This document shows, piece by piece, positions 11,701 to 23,096 of a DNA stretch of 64,000 nucleotides. Position 1 is the first letter of the stretch; every line of letters starts with the position of its first letter. Source of the stretch: Eucalyptus grandis (taxonomy: Eukaryota > Streptophyta > Magnoliopsida > Myrtales > Myrtaceae); contig NC_052622.1 of NCBI RefSeq assembly GCF_016545825.1, positions 12,901,001-12,965,000 on the forward strand. The letters run 5' to 3'. The translations under genes were made by a program, and so were the position numbers. Below the pieces are notes generated by a model. It saw nothing but the letters and a program-made list of their open reading frames with translations. It made no database searches and was not told the origin of the DNA.

Positions 11701-14280
11701 TTCAAATATGTGCAATGTCAACACTCTTTCCACTAGGCTCTTTATGATTTTCTTACTTCTTGCTTCTATTTTTCTTCTTCCTAATGAGTGAAGTGATCGG
11801 ATATATGCTGTTTTAATGTATCTCACTGGTGTAGAATTTGCATATGCATGGCCAACTACCTTATTTTTTTTACTTCTCAAAAGGAAGAAAAAGCAACATA
11901 TTTTGGAAAGCATATGCATGCATTAAACTGACCATATTATACAATGGAAATGATTTGCCATTTCTTTTTGTATTTTTGGACTTTCAATTACTGATTTTCA
12001 TGATGATATATCATCTACCCATGGTCAGTTATCTGGTCAATGCTCTATTAGAATTTTCCCTCTCCTTTTTCTTTTGTAGATCAACACAGATGAATTTACT
12101 GATCTTTGCAATGCAATTGCCCTCAGATTCGAGAAGGAGGATGCTGTGAGTTACTTCTTTTGCTGATCTGAACATAGGCATGAAGCTTCAGAGTTTCACT
12201 TCCATTTGTTTTGCCATTTTGCAGCCTTCTCTGTTCGAGAAATTTCCATCAATCTACCATTCTCCATTTTCTGAGAAGTTGAAGGGTTTTGTGAAAAGTC
12301 AAAAATTTGGATATACCATATTATTTGCTCTCATTCTGAATCTGGTTGCGGTGATTGTTGAGACAACGGTACGGCTTGAACTTTCATCAACATAATGCTT
12401 TACAAATCCCGGCATGGCACTATAGTGAAGCATATGATCAGTTATGATAATTGCAGTTAATTGGTTAGTTGATCATGTGACAAAAACGGAGCTACAATTG
12501 GACAATTTTCTATTTTACCTTGTCTTCAATGCTGAAGTGAGCTCTATACGCAATTGATGGTCAAATTCATGCATGAGAATGCTGAACTTATTGCTCGTCT
12601 CTAATCTCTCAAATATGATTACTTTAGTGACTCATAAGGTGATAATTGTCTAGACCACGTCTCTTGATGATCAAATGTTGAAAGAATATCTTTCTGTTTT
12701 TGTTTAATTTTAGATGCCAATTAATAGCTTATGTGTGTCATAAAAGCTTATCTGAGCTTAAGAAATATGAAACTAATTGTTACTGATAGGCACAACCTGT
12801 GTAAAAGTCCTGGATTTACCCAGGCTTGTAGAACTTGGAATTGCTGACCTCTTCCTTGCATATTGGGATGAGTCGATTTCAGTCAATGGCGTGATAAATA
12901 ACGTGCTCTGAGGTGATTAAGTATGATCTAAATCAGATGCTAACTAATTGATTGTCACGCCTAGTTCAAATAAGGAGAAAAGGCTGGCTTTCCTGCAATT
13001 CTATACTGAAGTGCTATGACTTGTTTTCTCGTGCAATGGACTTATCTTGGACCTATCACTATTAAAGCTCAAAAATCACTCTACTTACCATGTACCCCTT
13101 ACCATCATTATTTCTATTCTCTCTTTCGTCATTTGTTGTAAAACAATTCACTTATCTCAGTCCCTTTGGTACATTATTGTGGTAGTTATTGGAATATTAA
13201 CGGAGCTAATGGTTTGGTTGTGTTTCAGCTGGATATTGAAAACAACTCTGCCCAAAAAGTGTGGCAAGAGGTAGAGTTTATCTTTGGTAAGTATATGCTG
13301 GGTATTCCTGTGTCATTTAATGGTATATGAGTCATAGTTCCTATTTGGAATTGGAAATGGCTGCAATAAGTATGATTTACCTTCTTACAAGAGTGAAATT
13401 TTATTTATCAAATACCAGTTTGAACCAGCTTTAATGAGTTCTATCTAATGGGTTGTGCTTTCATTGAGTTCAAAATGTCTACAGATGTCGAGTGAGTGAG
13501 GATGGATCTGATATTTTCTTGTATTGTCTTCAAGTGTTATGGCTATTTTGTCTCGAAACCATTGAAAAGATTTATTTGTTAATTCATGCTCATTTTTAGT
13601 GAATTGCTATCTGATTATGCTCTCTCTAGCAGAACCAGATGTCTTTATAATGCCGGAGTGAGATCCACTTTGTCAGCGATCTTAAAAGCAGTCATGTGGT
13701 CATTGTTTCCAATCGTGCATCTAATTGTCTAATTGCCTACTTATTTGGAATCTTCCTTTGTTTTTGAGCTACTCAATATCCTTTTTCACTGGGATTGGGT
13801 TGGCAATTTTTGGGCCCATCAATTATTGTAGATCTTAGACATGAGATAATACATTGGCACTTGTTAATCTTGTGTATTGTGTCGGTTGATTGTCATATCC
13901 TATGATTTTTGGTTAATTCTTTTAAAGGGCTTGTAATATGATGTTATGATTGATATTTTTATTCTGTCCTACAGGTTGGGTCTATGTGCTTGAGATGGCT
14001 TTGAAAGTCTATTCATTGGGATTTGAAAATTATTGGAGGGATGGTCAAAACCGCTTTGATTTTGTGATCACCTGGGTGATAGGTGAATTTTTCATGCAAT
14101 GATAGATCATAAATTTTTTCACTGCATATAATTGTCTGACATATAAATGTTCTTACTTACTATGATGGCAATGATGCCCCTACATTCTATACAAAGACCT
14201 AACGACATATTTTTCCCATTGAATTCTCTGAAAATAGTAGCCTGTTTCGTTGAACCTGGAATTTGTTGTGGTTGAGATGT

Positions 14281-14325
<45 letters not shown>

Positions 14326-17300
14326 AAACTGGTCTCCATACCCATGCGATGCATATGATTATTGAACATACTGCCTTTCTTCATAAGAATTGAGTTTCTA
14401 TTTAGTTATTGTCAGTAGTGCATTATTTTCTCCATAAGTTCATCAGGTTTGTAACTAGAAAAATGGAAGTCCATTATCAGCTGTATGTAAAATACGATGA
14501 AGCATCACTAAATAGAAGAAATAAATGAAGATTACTATTGGACCCCTAGTATCAAATAAATTACGGACTCTAGGTAAAGCTGATGTCATTGAATAATTTA
14601 GTGTTGAGATCCTTTTTTCATTAAAATACAGTAAATTTTCACCATAGGCCAATTTATATGAGATGATATATAAAAATAAATGTACAGTTATTAGCAACTC
14701 TTTGGGTATTTAATCAATTACAGAGTTTGACGTAAATGATTCATTGAATACGTTATAAGAATTTCTTATCACAAATAGTAGAATACATGGTTGTCAATTT
14801 GCTGATTGCAATGAGTTGCAGCTGCTCACCTGCTTTTTACTTACTTTATGTTTGACGAGACTTTCTAATGGGTGTCCAAAGGGAACTTGGTGAGAGTAAT
14901 GCATATAGAACATGTTTCAAGACAAACAATGAGTGAAGTATAGTAATTTCAAATGTCACAAGACATTGGAACATGCAAAACATCTCTTTACATTTTCAAA
15001 GTTCATAAGATATAACTTAAAGAGTGTCTCGAGAGAGTTTGGTAAAATTTTCCATGTAAAATAACCTGATGATATGACAAACATTGAAGATGGTTGAGGT
15101 CCAAGGTTGTTTGTATGTTACATTTTACTATCAGATACAATATGCATATCTGCTAATAACAAGTCAGCTGTTGAATAATCATGTCTGGATATTTCCTTAT
15201 TCTAGATATGTTAAAGCTCCTCATTTCTGAACCGATACTTGCTGCTTTGCAGTCATTGGAGAAACTATCACCTTTGTGGCTCCTAATGGACTTGACTTTC
15301 TTTCAAATGGAGAATGGTACGCATGATATAAGTTTTTGATATATCCCATTACTTTCTTCGCTTTGCATCGGTTTGGAATACGCTAGGTCCATGAGGGAAA
15401 TTTTGCAGGCGCGCTGCTTTTAGGAACTGTACCTGCTAATCTAGACATGAAATTCCTGGAGAGGAACATCATTTAAGTTGCGGATGAGCAATTTGTTAAT
15501 GAGGTTATTGCTGGTTCACATGGCCACATTTGTGGGTTACAATATTTTACACGGATATCACCTGTAGGCCCTTGGATATGACCAGAAGGTATGTAGGCTA
15601 GGTGAAGTGCCCAAAAGATTCTCAGATAGGACAGCTGGGAGACTTGCATTGGGGTGTTAGGAGCAAATCCTATGTTTCCTTTTGGTTGTATGCATTACAT
15701 GAATTTTAACCGGACTGGAAAATTTTGGATTTTCTTGAATTATGTAATCCACATTTAGGGAAAAAAAATTTATGATAGGTAAAATGAAAAGTCCTTTCCT
15801 GGTTCCTACTAAACATGAACCAATTATCCGTAAACGCTACCCTGAGCCTGACTTCAACAATCAGGTTAGGTTGCATATTGGAGTAGCCCAGTTTGTTTGT
15901 TTCTTTCAATTCTCAGTGACAACATGGTGGGGTTGATCATAATGATGTATAGTGTCCAGTTTTTTTTTTTTTTTTTTTTTTTTTTTGACGAGGTATAGTG
16001 TCCAGTTTACAGTGAACTTTCTTTGATTAAAAGCTGGTCAACTAATATAAATTACAATATATTGAATCGACAAACTTGGACAGAAGGTACATCCAGATTC
16101 ATAAGTCGATGGGGTTGAAATATTAACTATAATTTGTCAGGGTGCCTTCAATGCTATTTCAGCATGGCACTTTGAGTTTGCCAAAGTCGAAAGATGTAAT
16201 GTAGATTCTGTGCCTTCCGTGTACACTTTAAGACAACTTCTAATTTTTTTCTGATGTTTCTTTGTTGCAGGATTCGGTACCTTCTTCTTGCGAGATTACT
16301 GAGATTGATAAGGCTGCTAATGCATGTTAAACGCTACCGAGCTTTTGTTGCTACATTCTTGACTCTCCTACCAAGTTTGATGCCATACCTTGGAATCATC
16401 TTTTGTGTAATGTGCATTTATTGCTCCCTTGCAGAACAGGTATCAGATGCTCTCGTCTTTTTGTCCTCAAACAAAGGATTGTCCTTTGGATCATCTGTTG
16501 AATGTTTTTGCTTTTCCTCCTTATTGGAATTGCGAACAGTAGTTTATCTCCTACATATCTTTCTGTGGTGAAGAATATTGGGTGGTCTCCCAAGTTCTTG
16601 TTTTTCATTATCAACCTTATTTTTTAGGTGCAGTATCTTTTCTTCTACAGTAAATATGAAATATTGAAGTATCGACTCCTTCCATGTTTAGTTTAAATAG
16701 TTTGGAGCGAGCATTTCTAGCCAATTAATTTTTTGCATATATTGTCATCAAACCTGCATTCCTATTTTTAAAAAGGGAAAAGTAAGACTCTGCTACTCCA
16801 TTCGCTGAAGCGAAATGACCACACATCTACCACTCTTAAAAATCAAATAAGTATGATGATTCTTGGTAGGAACCTTACAGCTTTTTTCAGCATTATCAGC
16901 TGAATTTTCTGTGAACCACATCCTTAGTTGGTCCTTGTGTCATAAGTTGAATTTATTAAGGATGAAATGTCATGTCTTTATTTCATCTTCTCAAGTTAAT
17001 TCAGCTTAAAACTGTTGTTGAAATTCTTTTCTGTAGATCTTTGGTGGGATGGTCAATGCTGGGAACTCCAAATTGGAAGAAACTGATCTTGCGGCTGATG
17101 AGTATCCTTCGTATTGTCTTTTTCTCCCTCCTTTTTTATTTATCTTGAAAGTCTTTGTAAAATCTACTCCCTCCCTCCCCAGTCCCTTCACACCCACAAG
17201 AAATAGCTATTTTTCTTCCACTTCTTTTAAATGCTGACTCTAAGGGGTTGAAATAATGCCAAAAAGGTGAAAATGCAGTATATGTTTCAATTGGAAAATT

Positions 17301-20010
17301 GTAGATGATTTTCAATTGACAATGAAAATCTTATATGAAAGAGAGACAATTAAGATTTAAAAAAAAAGGCAAGAATAATGAATACTTACTCTGCAGAATC
17401 GTAGCTTTGTGCAGTAAGGATTTAAAAGAAACTACTTGGAGCTAAATTCATTATCCATGATTATTAGAAAATGCAAATTCCTCAAAATGAATGCCTTTTA
17501 GATTTTTATTTCATCTTTAAACCTTTTGGGGCGAACTTTTTTATTACATAAGCAGTTATAGCTTTATGTATCAAAGATTCAAAGAAAGCTACTAAGCTAA
17601 ATTTTTTGGCCTTGACTATGTAAAAAAGCAAATCCGTCAAACTGAATGCCTCCTAGACTTTAATATCATTTTTGACCCTTTTGGGCGAATTTCTTTTACA
17701 TAAAGGGACAAAAAACTTGTACATGCCATGGTTTGAGAGTATTTCTAATAACCCTGATTCTGTATTCATCTTGTAGAAAGCTTCATCAAATATTTTTCAT
17801 GTCCTACTTTTGTGCTAGTTGGTGGTAGATTTTGTTATTTGGATCACTTTTTCTTGACAGAAGTCAGCTATTTGCTCCTCAATTTTAATGACTATCCAAA
17901 TGGAATGGTGACACTTTTCAATTTGTTAGTCCTGAACAACTGGCAAGAGTGGATGCAGGTGCTGCAGTCACTAACATACTATCTGATATATTGTGTTTTG
18001 TTCCTAATGGCAGAGCGTCTTATGAATTAATTTATTGTCTTGCTACTTTCCAGAGCTACAAGGAACTAACAGGGACCTCTTGGACCCTCATATATTTCAT
18101 CAGCTTCTACCTAATAACCGTTCTACTGCTCTTGAATTTGGTGAGTTTTATTTGATATTCACAGGGACATATCATTGAGTTTTTCTAACATTCTAGAGTG
18201 CATTTTCCTCTTGAAGAGAGTTTGCTGACCATTAATTAAAGAAGCAAGAAGTTTGAAGAGAAAGGCATGGAAAATTTTTTGAGCAGACACTGTTTTCTAC
18301 AAGAAGCCAGCTAAATTGCTTCTTATTGAATCAAGTTCTGGCCGGATGCATGCAAAATGACTTATTTCTGCTGTAGATGTATTGGATCAACTTGCTTAGA
18401 CTAAGCAGTATCTATTAAGCATTCATCCTAGCATGAGGCAGACTGTAGAACCTTGTGTTGGTTGAGCTCAGCTAAGCCTCTGCAGAGTCTTTTGTGAGCA
18501 ATACCATCTAAGCCTCACCCACCTAATGTAGTATGCTTATGTCAAGGAACTTCTTCTTCCCTTATCAAGTTCAAAGGTGGTCATGTAGTGTGACACATTC
18601 GCAAGTTGGAGATCATATTCGTTTTCTCTATCGAGAAGAGAATTTTCTCTATTACTGGTGCAGAATGAGACCTTTACCTCAAGCACTGTAGGCTGTGTGG
18701 GAAATGATTGGCACATGTATCGTAGCTGCTGAAGATGTTAATTTCCTTTTATTGGTCTCCATACTTGGATTAGAGATAGAGTGCAATTGACAACTTAGAC
18801 AGGGCTGTGACTAGTGATTTGTTAACTTCCTAGGCTTTTGATTCTATATTCTTTAATGCATCATCTCCTCTATAGTAGTGTTTTCCAATCATCAGAAAGT
18901 ACACTTTGTGCATGTTAGTGCTGGAGAAGGTACCTTTACCTCAACTGCTGTAGATTATTGGAAATGGTTGGCACATGTACTTTAGTAGCTAAAGATGTTA
19001 TTGCTTTTTAGGGGGTCTCCATACTTGCATTAGAGAGATCCGAATTGAGCCAGACAATTAATACAAGAAGCCCTGACTTGAAAAATGTTAACTTCCTAGT
19101 CTCTTGATCTACATTATTTTGATGCATCTTTCACCCCTATACCATGGTATATCCAATCATTAAGCGGTATGCTTTAGATAGGTGAAATGAATGTTGAGAA
19201 TAATATCTGAACAAGCTATGCTTCTTTAGCACTGCAGTAAATTAATGGCATGGACAATTTTGAGAGGATTTCGCCAAATATGGCAGTTAGACTAGCAATT
19301 ATATTTATTCTTCTAGATTCCGTTAATAGTCAGCATGGTCAAGCATTCTCATCTTCTTATTGGAACTCGAAACTTTATGAGTTGGCTTGTTTTAATGATC
19401 GACTGAAACAACCAGTGAAAATTGATTAGATAAATGAAATCTTGATTTTTTTAATCTTCAGTCATATAGCAAAATATGTCTGCTGATGGTTGAAACTGTA
19501 TCCTTGAGTTCTGTGGCAATTGTTAAATTAAGGGCATGCATTTTTATTTCCATGTGATTACAGGTTGTTGCCTTTGTCTTGGAGGCATTCTTTACTGAGA
19601 TGGATCTTGAATCATCAGAAAACTGCGAGGAACAGGACAAGGTTTGTATTATCTAGTACTCTGAAAAAGGTTGTGACAACTTTTAGGTACATGAGCCATT
19701 GTTGGCATAGAATTGTCCAATGGCCACTTATTATTAGAATCAAGCTTTTATTAATCTATGCGATCCCCTTTATATAGGAAACAAGGGGCAGGCGGCCTCG
19801 TTTGGTCGGGTATGTACCATGTGGACACTATTTAGTGATACCTATCTTCTGATTTACAAGTGATTTAGATTATTGTGTGATGCATTATCTTTGTTTCTTT
19901 TCCTGGTTTAATACAGCACGAAGACAAGAAGTCAGAGAGTTGATGTCCTGCTTCATCATATGTTGAGCGCGGAGCTTGATAAAGCAAAATGCACTAGTCC
20001 TCAACCTTAA
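5792..20010 (+). CDS. TPC1: Two-pore calcium channel protein 1 (vacuolar SV channel), exons 2-5 lost or scrambled in this sequence
   Basis: TPC1 is the voltage- and Ca2+-gated slow vacuolar cation channel of the tonoplast, a fusion of two six-helix pore domains joined by a cytosolic EF-hand linker. Exons by splice sites and frame: 5792-5917, 8313-8382, 8768-8828, 9008-9174, 9759-9864, 10025-10102, 10843-10904, 11516-11588, 12080-12145, 12225-12368, 13229-13286, 13975-14082, 15253-15316, 16271-16439, 17037-17101, 17868-17958, 18054-18140, 19564-19641, 19778-19809, 19917-20010. Every junction from 8313 on keeps frame and aligns with the Arabidopsis protein. Landmarks: [15 protein letters not shown] start, [15 protein letters not shown] (S4 of domain I), [11 protein letters not shown], first filter [11 protein letters not shown]-hands at [12 protein letters not shown] and [27 protein letters not shown] (arginine-rich S10), second filter VLNNWQEWM. 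The exons listed give about 600 aa against 733 in Arabidopsis. About 135 residues, running from just after ATLVDL through most of helices S1-S3 of domain I, are absent because 6775-8265 is a collage. As written it cannot make a full channel; I suspect the real locus is intact. Confidence 0.93.
6765..6773 (+). pseudogene. TPC1: Stub of TPC1 exon 2
   Basis: After a good acceptor (ctgcag, ending 6764) the sequence reads AED, exactly the start expected for exon 2 (AEDG in Arabidopsis). The match then stops and non-coding text follows. This marks the left edge of the scrambled block. Confidence 0.6.
6775..8265. repeat. Interleaved collage of two TPC1 segments
   Basis: Exact blocks from the gene's promoter/exon 1/intron 1 (lineage A) alternate with blocks from introns and exons at about 8560-9425 (lineage B), each lineage staying in its own order. 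Lineage A examples: 6806-6831 = 5327-5352; 6976-7019 = 5396-5439; 7103-7148 = 5482-5527; 7165-7205 = 5538-5578; 7611-7632 = 6327-6348; 7640-7674 = 6376-6410. Lineage B example: 7218-7369 = 8562-8713 (152 bases, base for base). From 7370 to 7870 the two alternate every 10-40 bases, and up to about 8265 pieces of 9120-9425 continue with other sequence between them. Exons 2-5 of TPC1 should lie here. Confidence 0.85.
7842..7871 (+). pseudogene. TPC1: Displaced fragment of TPC1 exon 2
   Basis: Ten codons read [10 protein letters not shown], matching the exon 2 region that is ILDQSSFGESAR in Arabidopsis. The fragment is sandwiched between pieces of the exon now at 9008-9174: 'cagggaaagactgaatt' before, and pieces of its 'ggtgccaccttata' and 'cacatccaataatccag' after. 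It shows that lineage A of the collage runs on into exon 2, so exon 2 existed upstream of the break. Confidence 0.7.
10398..10440. repeat. Perfect 17-bp hairpin in a TPC1 intron
   Basis: 'tcttctatgctgaagtt' (10398-10414) is followed by a 9-base loop and its exact reverse complement (10424-10440). Pairing resumes a few bases outside with gctgttc/gaacagc. The loop repeats the end of the left arm (gctgaagtt), so it may have arisen by template switching during replication. It lies in the intron 10103-10842. Confidence 0.75.
14279..14322 (+). repeat. (GT)n microsatellite in TPC1 intron
   Basis: About 22 GT dinucleotides with one early interruption, within the intron 14083-15252. Confidence 0.9.
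15947..16008. mobile_element. Poly-T insertion with a perfect 16-bp target duplication
   Basis: 'gtatagtgtccagttt' occurs at 15947-15962 and again at 15993-16008, separated by a continuous T run and gacgag. The flanking duplication plus the A/T homopolymer is the signature of target-primed reverse transcription in the minus orientation, with almost no element body. It lies in the TPC1 intron 15317-16270. Confidence 0.6.
17402..17707 (+). repeat. Two-copy tandem repeat (~155 bp unit) in a TPC1 intron
   Basis: 17402-17555 and 17559-17707 align end to end: tagcttt(g/a)tg, then gctaaatt, then aatgcct(t/c)(t/c)tag, then ccttttggg(g)cgaa, then ttacataa. The copies are diverged but clear. They fill much of the intron 17102-17867. 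Confidence 0.65.
18665..19166 (+). repeat. Two-copy tandem repeat (~265 bp unit) in a TPC1 intron
   Basis: 18665-18902 and 18932-19166 share in order 'tttacctcaa', 'ggaaatg(a/g)ttggcacatgta', 'ggtctccatacttg(g/c)att', 'gttaacttccta' and 'gatgcatc'-like words, then 'ccaatcat'. They lie in the intron 18141-19563. Confidence 0.65.
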
Positions 20011-23000
20011 TCATGTAGTATTGAGGTAAGAATTTATTTTCAAGTCCTGCAGACCTCTTTGTTTTCCAAGCATTCTTCACCATGCTGTTTGCTACTAATG
20101 CAGAATAGAAAACTGGAAGTTAAATTCATTTAGATTTCCGAAAAATACCTGCTTTTATCAATTTTAACTAACTTTTGTATCTAAAAGGGCATAGATAGTT
20201 TAAGTACGCAATGGATGTTGTCGTCAAGTGCTCACTGGTATCCTTACCCTCAACCAAAGTTCAGTATTAAATGCTGTCATTCTAGTAGGGTTTACTGGTT
20301 GGATTGCTAGAATTGCAGTTGATTTTTGCATCATTTGTTAATCTCATACGTTTTAGATGTCTCCTTGGTTTGCGTGGTGATAATATAGAGGAAGGTATTC
20401 GATATTGATGCATATGTGTATTCACATTGTTAGACTAGAAAGATGTATTTCGTCTCCCTGAAGTGCCTTCACCTGGACTGCAGCAAAATCTTGAGTGTTA
20501 TAATTTCACTTGTGCTTTAGTTGTTTCTTGTTTGCATGGATGAGTTGTCAACGGTTGCTTTGCATGTATCAAATGTTTTGGATTATGTTTGGTCAAATGG
20601 ATGCCACTGCCAGTGGTAGTCATTTTCTAATTTGATTGTGTCAGCTTTGTAACTGGGAGTCAGTTGCATGATACTGTTCTCTTGTTATCCCTTCGCCTTC
20701 AATTCGCCCACCTTGGTTCTCTAGCTTTCTACCAGCCTTTCCTTAGGGTGTAATGATGAAAAAATGGGACCAAGCCTGATTTCATTTATGTCGTCATTTT
20801 GACTAGTTGTGGGCGTGATTTTGAAGACCCCGATTCAAGACTAACTGGGCACAGCAGGACGGCATTACGGGAACCATTTTCAGATAAACTGGTTTGAACA
20901 ATGTGTGTCGTTCTTTTTGCCACAGTTGCTTTTGCCTGTTTGTGTTGTTGAGTAAATTTTGTACAGATGTGAATTTCAACCCTATGGTTTGCAACACGAT
21001 TTTCCGACTTCCGATGGAAATGATTAAATTTTGTGCACACTACTCAACACGCCACCTTGGTTGGGAGAAATTCTTCTGAATAGTACAAAGTGCTGTAGTG
21101 CAGATGTCTTGGAGGAGGAGCAGTGTCATTTACTGCTGTTTGGTTTTTGTTTCATCTCTGGTCATGTCTTGAGTGTACCCCATCAGTGCACCCAAAATAC
21201 TCAACCGCGTTAATAAGGACCTAAAATAGTGCTTACGGTTCTGTATATAGTGGACAAACTCATAAGATGTGTGTCAATGTCTTTTCTGAGAACTCCTAGG
21301 ATTCATGGGAAATAAGGATGCGTTTAATAACCATTCTATTATCGGGAATAGTTTTTACTTATAAATGATTTTTGTTTTATTTTGTTTCCGGGAACAATTT
21401 CTGAGTTTTTGAAAGCGTTTGGTAATTATCCAAAATTTCTATTCCCAAGATAGAGCTTATGTTGGTGCTTAGATCTAATATCTCTACGTGCCCCCGAGGA
21501 TTTGAATCAACATTCAACCACAGGCTTCCTAGAAAGGCTAAAATGCGGTGATCGCTATCCTTTCCAAACCGTAGAATGGCAAAAGAAAGAATCTTTTTCA
21601 ACTCCGGAAGAGTCCCAGTAGCTGACAAGAATGCAAAGAAGCACATTATCAATTTGATATCTTAACCACTTCTCTTACGACACTTAGTTAAATGCAACTT
21701 CATGTGAAACGATCTGATTTTCATCACAGCATTGATTTTATTGAGCATGAGAACAATCGACTACAACAGAAACTTTTCGTATTTTCATTTAGATTCAGGG
21801 AAATTCGTGATTGAGATTTCTCGTCTGAAAAGTGTGATCACTTCTATTGGAGGTGGAGGTTCTACTTCATTAGCAGGAGAAGTGTTTCTCAGGTTGCCCT
21901 ATCTATTTAGAGGAAAGGCTGTTGTTTAGAATGTTGCAGTTTAATGCGATGATTATGGTCCTCCTCCCGCTTGCCCCAACCGACCGAGTTTCTCCGGAAA
22001 TCTTTTCTTTCCCATCCAAACTGTTGGTGTTGGACAAAATACATCAGAGAGAAGAAGCCACGGTTGCGTTGAGTAGATCACAGCATTCATAAATCATAAC
22101 ATTTTCACTTTTGATTGCCGGTTCACAATCGAAAAGCCCTTTCTTCTCGAAACCGGCCTTCGAATCCCCAAGGAAAATTGCTGAAGTAGGGAGTGCAATG
22201 TCTTCACATACGAACATGGAAAACGGAGGGTGGGAACGCAATCACTTCTTAAAGAATTCAAGCTGCAATTGCATGCAGTCAACTATCCTTGCATCATACG
22301 TCGGATGTATTCTTTTTCCCGGATAAAACGGAAGAACAAAATCCTTAAAAAAGACAAAACAATATGGAAGGCGTAAGCAGAGTGGGCCTTTAGCACACAA
22401 AGGGTGCAGATCTGATCAACAAAATTTACTTTCATAATCTGCCTCACTATTCTCAGTGCCCACGCAGAGAAACGGAAAAATAGGCAAAATCAGGGTGTTT
22501 GTGGAGACTACTCATGCGGGCTTTGTCACAATCATCTCATTAAAGAGACCAACACCACCTGGGATGTAATCCTTGCCTAGTGGAGAAGGCGAGGGACGCT
22601 GCCCTTGTAATCCTCAAATCATTCGAGGAGTTCCAGTTGAGCTACTAGTTGCCAATATGCATCACCATGCAAATTATAATATAAACAACGCTGGTGTATA
22701 AACAAGATCCTTAAGACTGGCATGTTTGAACTAATAATAGTGCAGTCAATGCCTAAATGGGTTAAGTTTGTCTCGATAGCCTATCAGACATGAGATTGGT
22801 CCTGCTCTTTCAACCCGCAGTTCATCAGTCGTTCCTGACCAGGCAAACATCCTTTCTGAAGAAACTATTGCCCTGAACTCTATTCCTCTCAAAACTCACA
22901 AAACACATTATCTTAGCTTCTTTAATTCATAGCACTTAAAATGAAATCCATTCGGTCTAAAACATGTGTACATGTAAAGGATATGGTACAAGAAGATCAC

Positions 23001-23096
23001 CAGTCCCACTTGCTTTCACACCATCAGTGGCACCTAATCATACTTAGCCTCAGACGAGAAAAAAGTACTCCTATAAAAGAATCAACGCCATCAATA
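20011..23096. other. Convergent intergenic region between TPC1 and the mannanase gene
   Basis: Holds the 3' UTRs of both genes. A good donor (gag|gtaagaat at about 20026) just after the TPC1 stop suggests a possible intron in its 3' UTR. At 21310-21440 there is a short AT-rich repeat ('gcgtttaataaccattct') of the MITE-like sort. From 21480 to 22290 the minus strand has coding-looking but broken frames (see findings). No other gene is supported. Confidence 0.5.
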
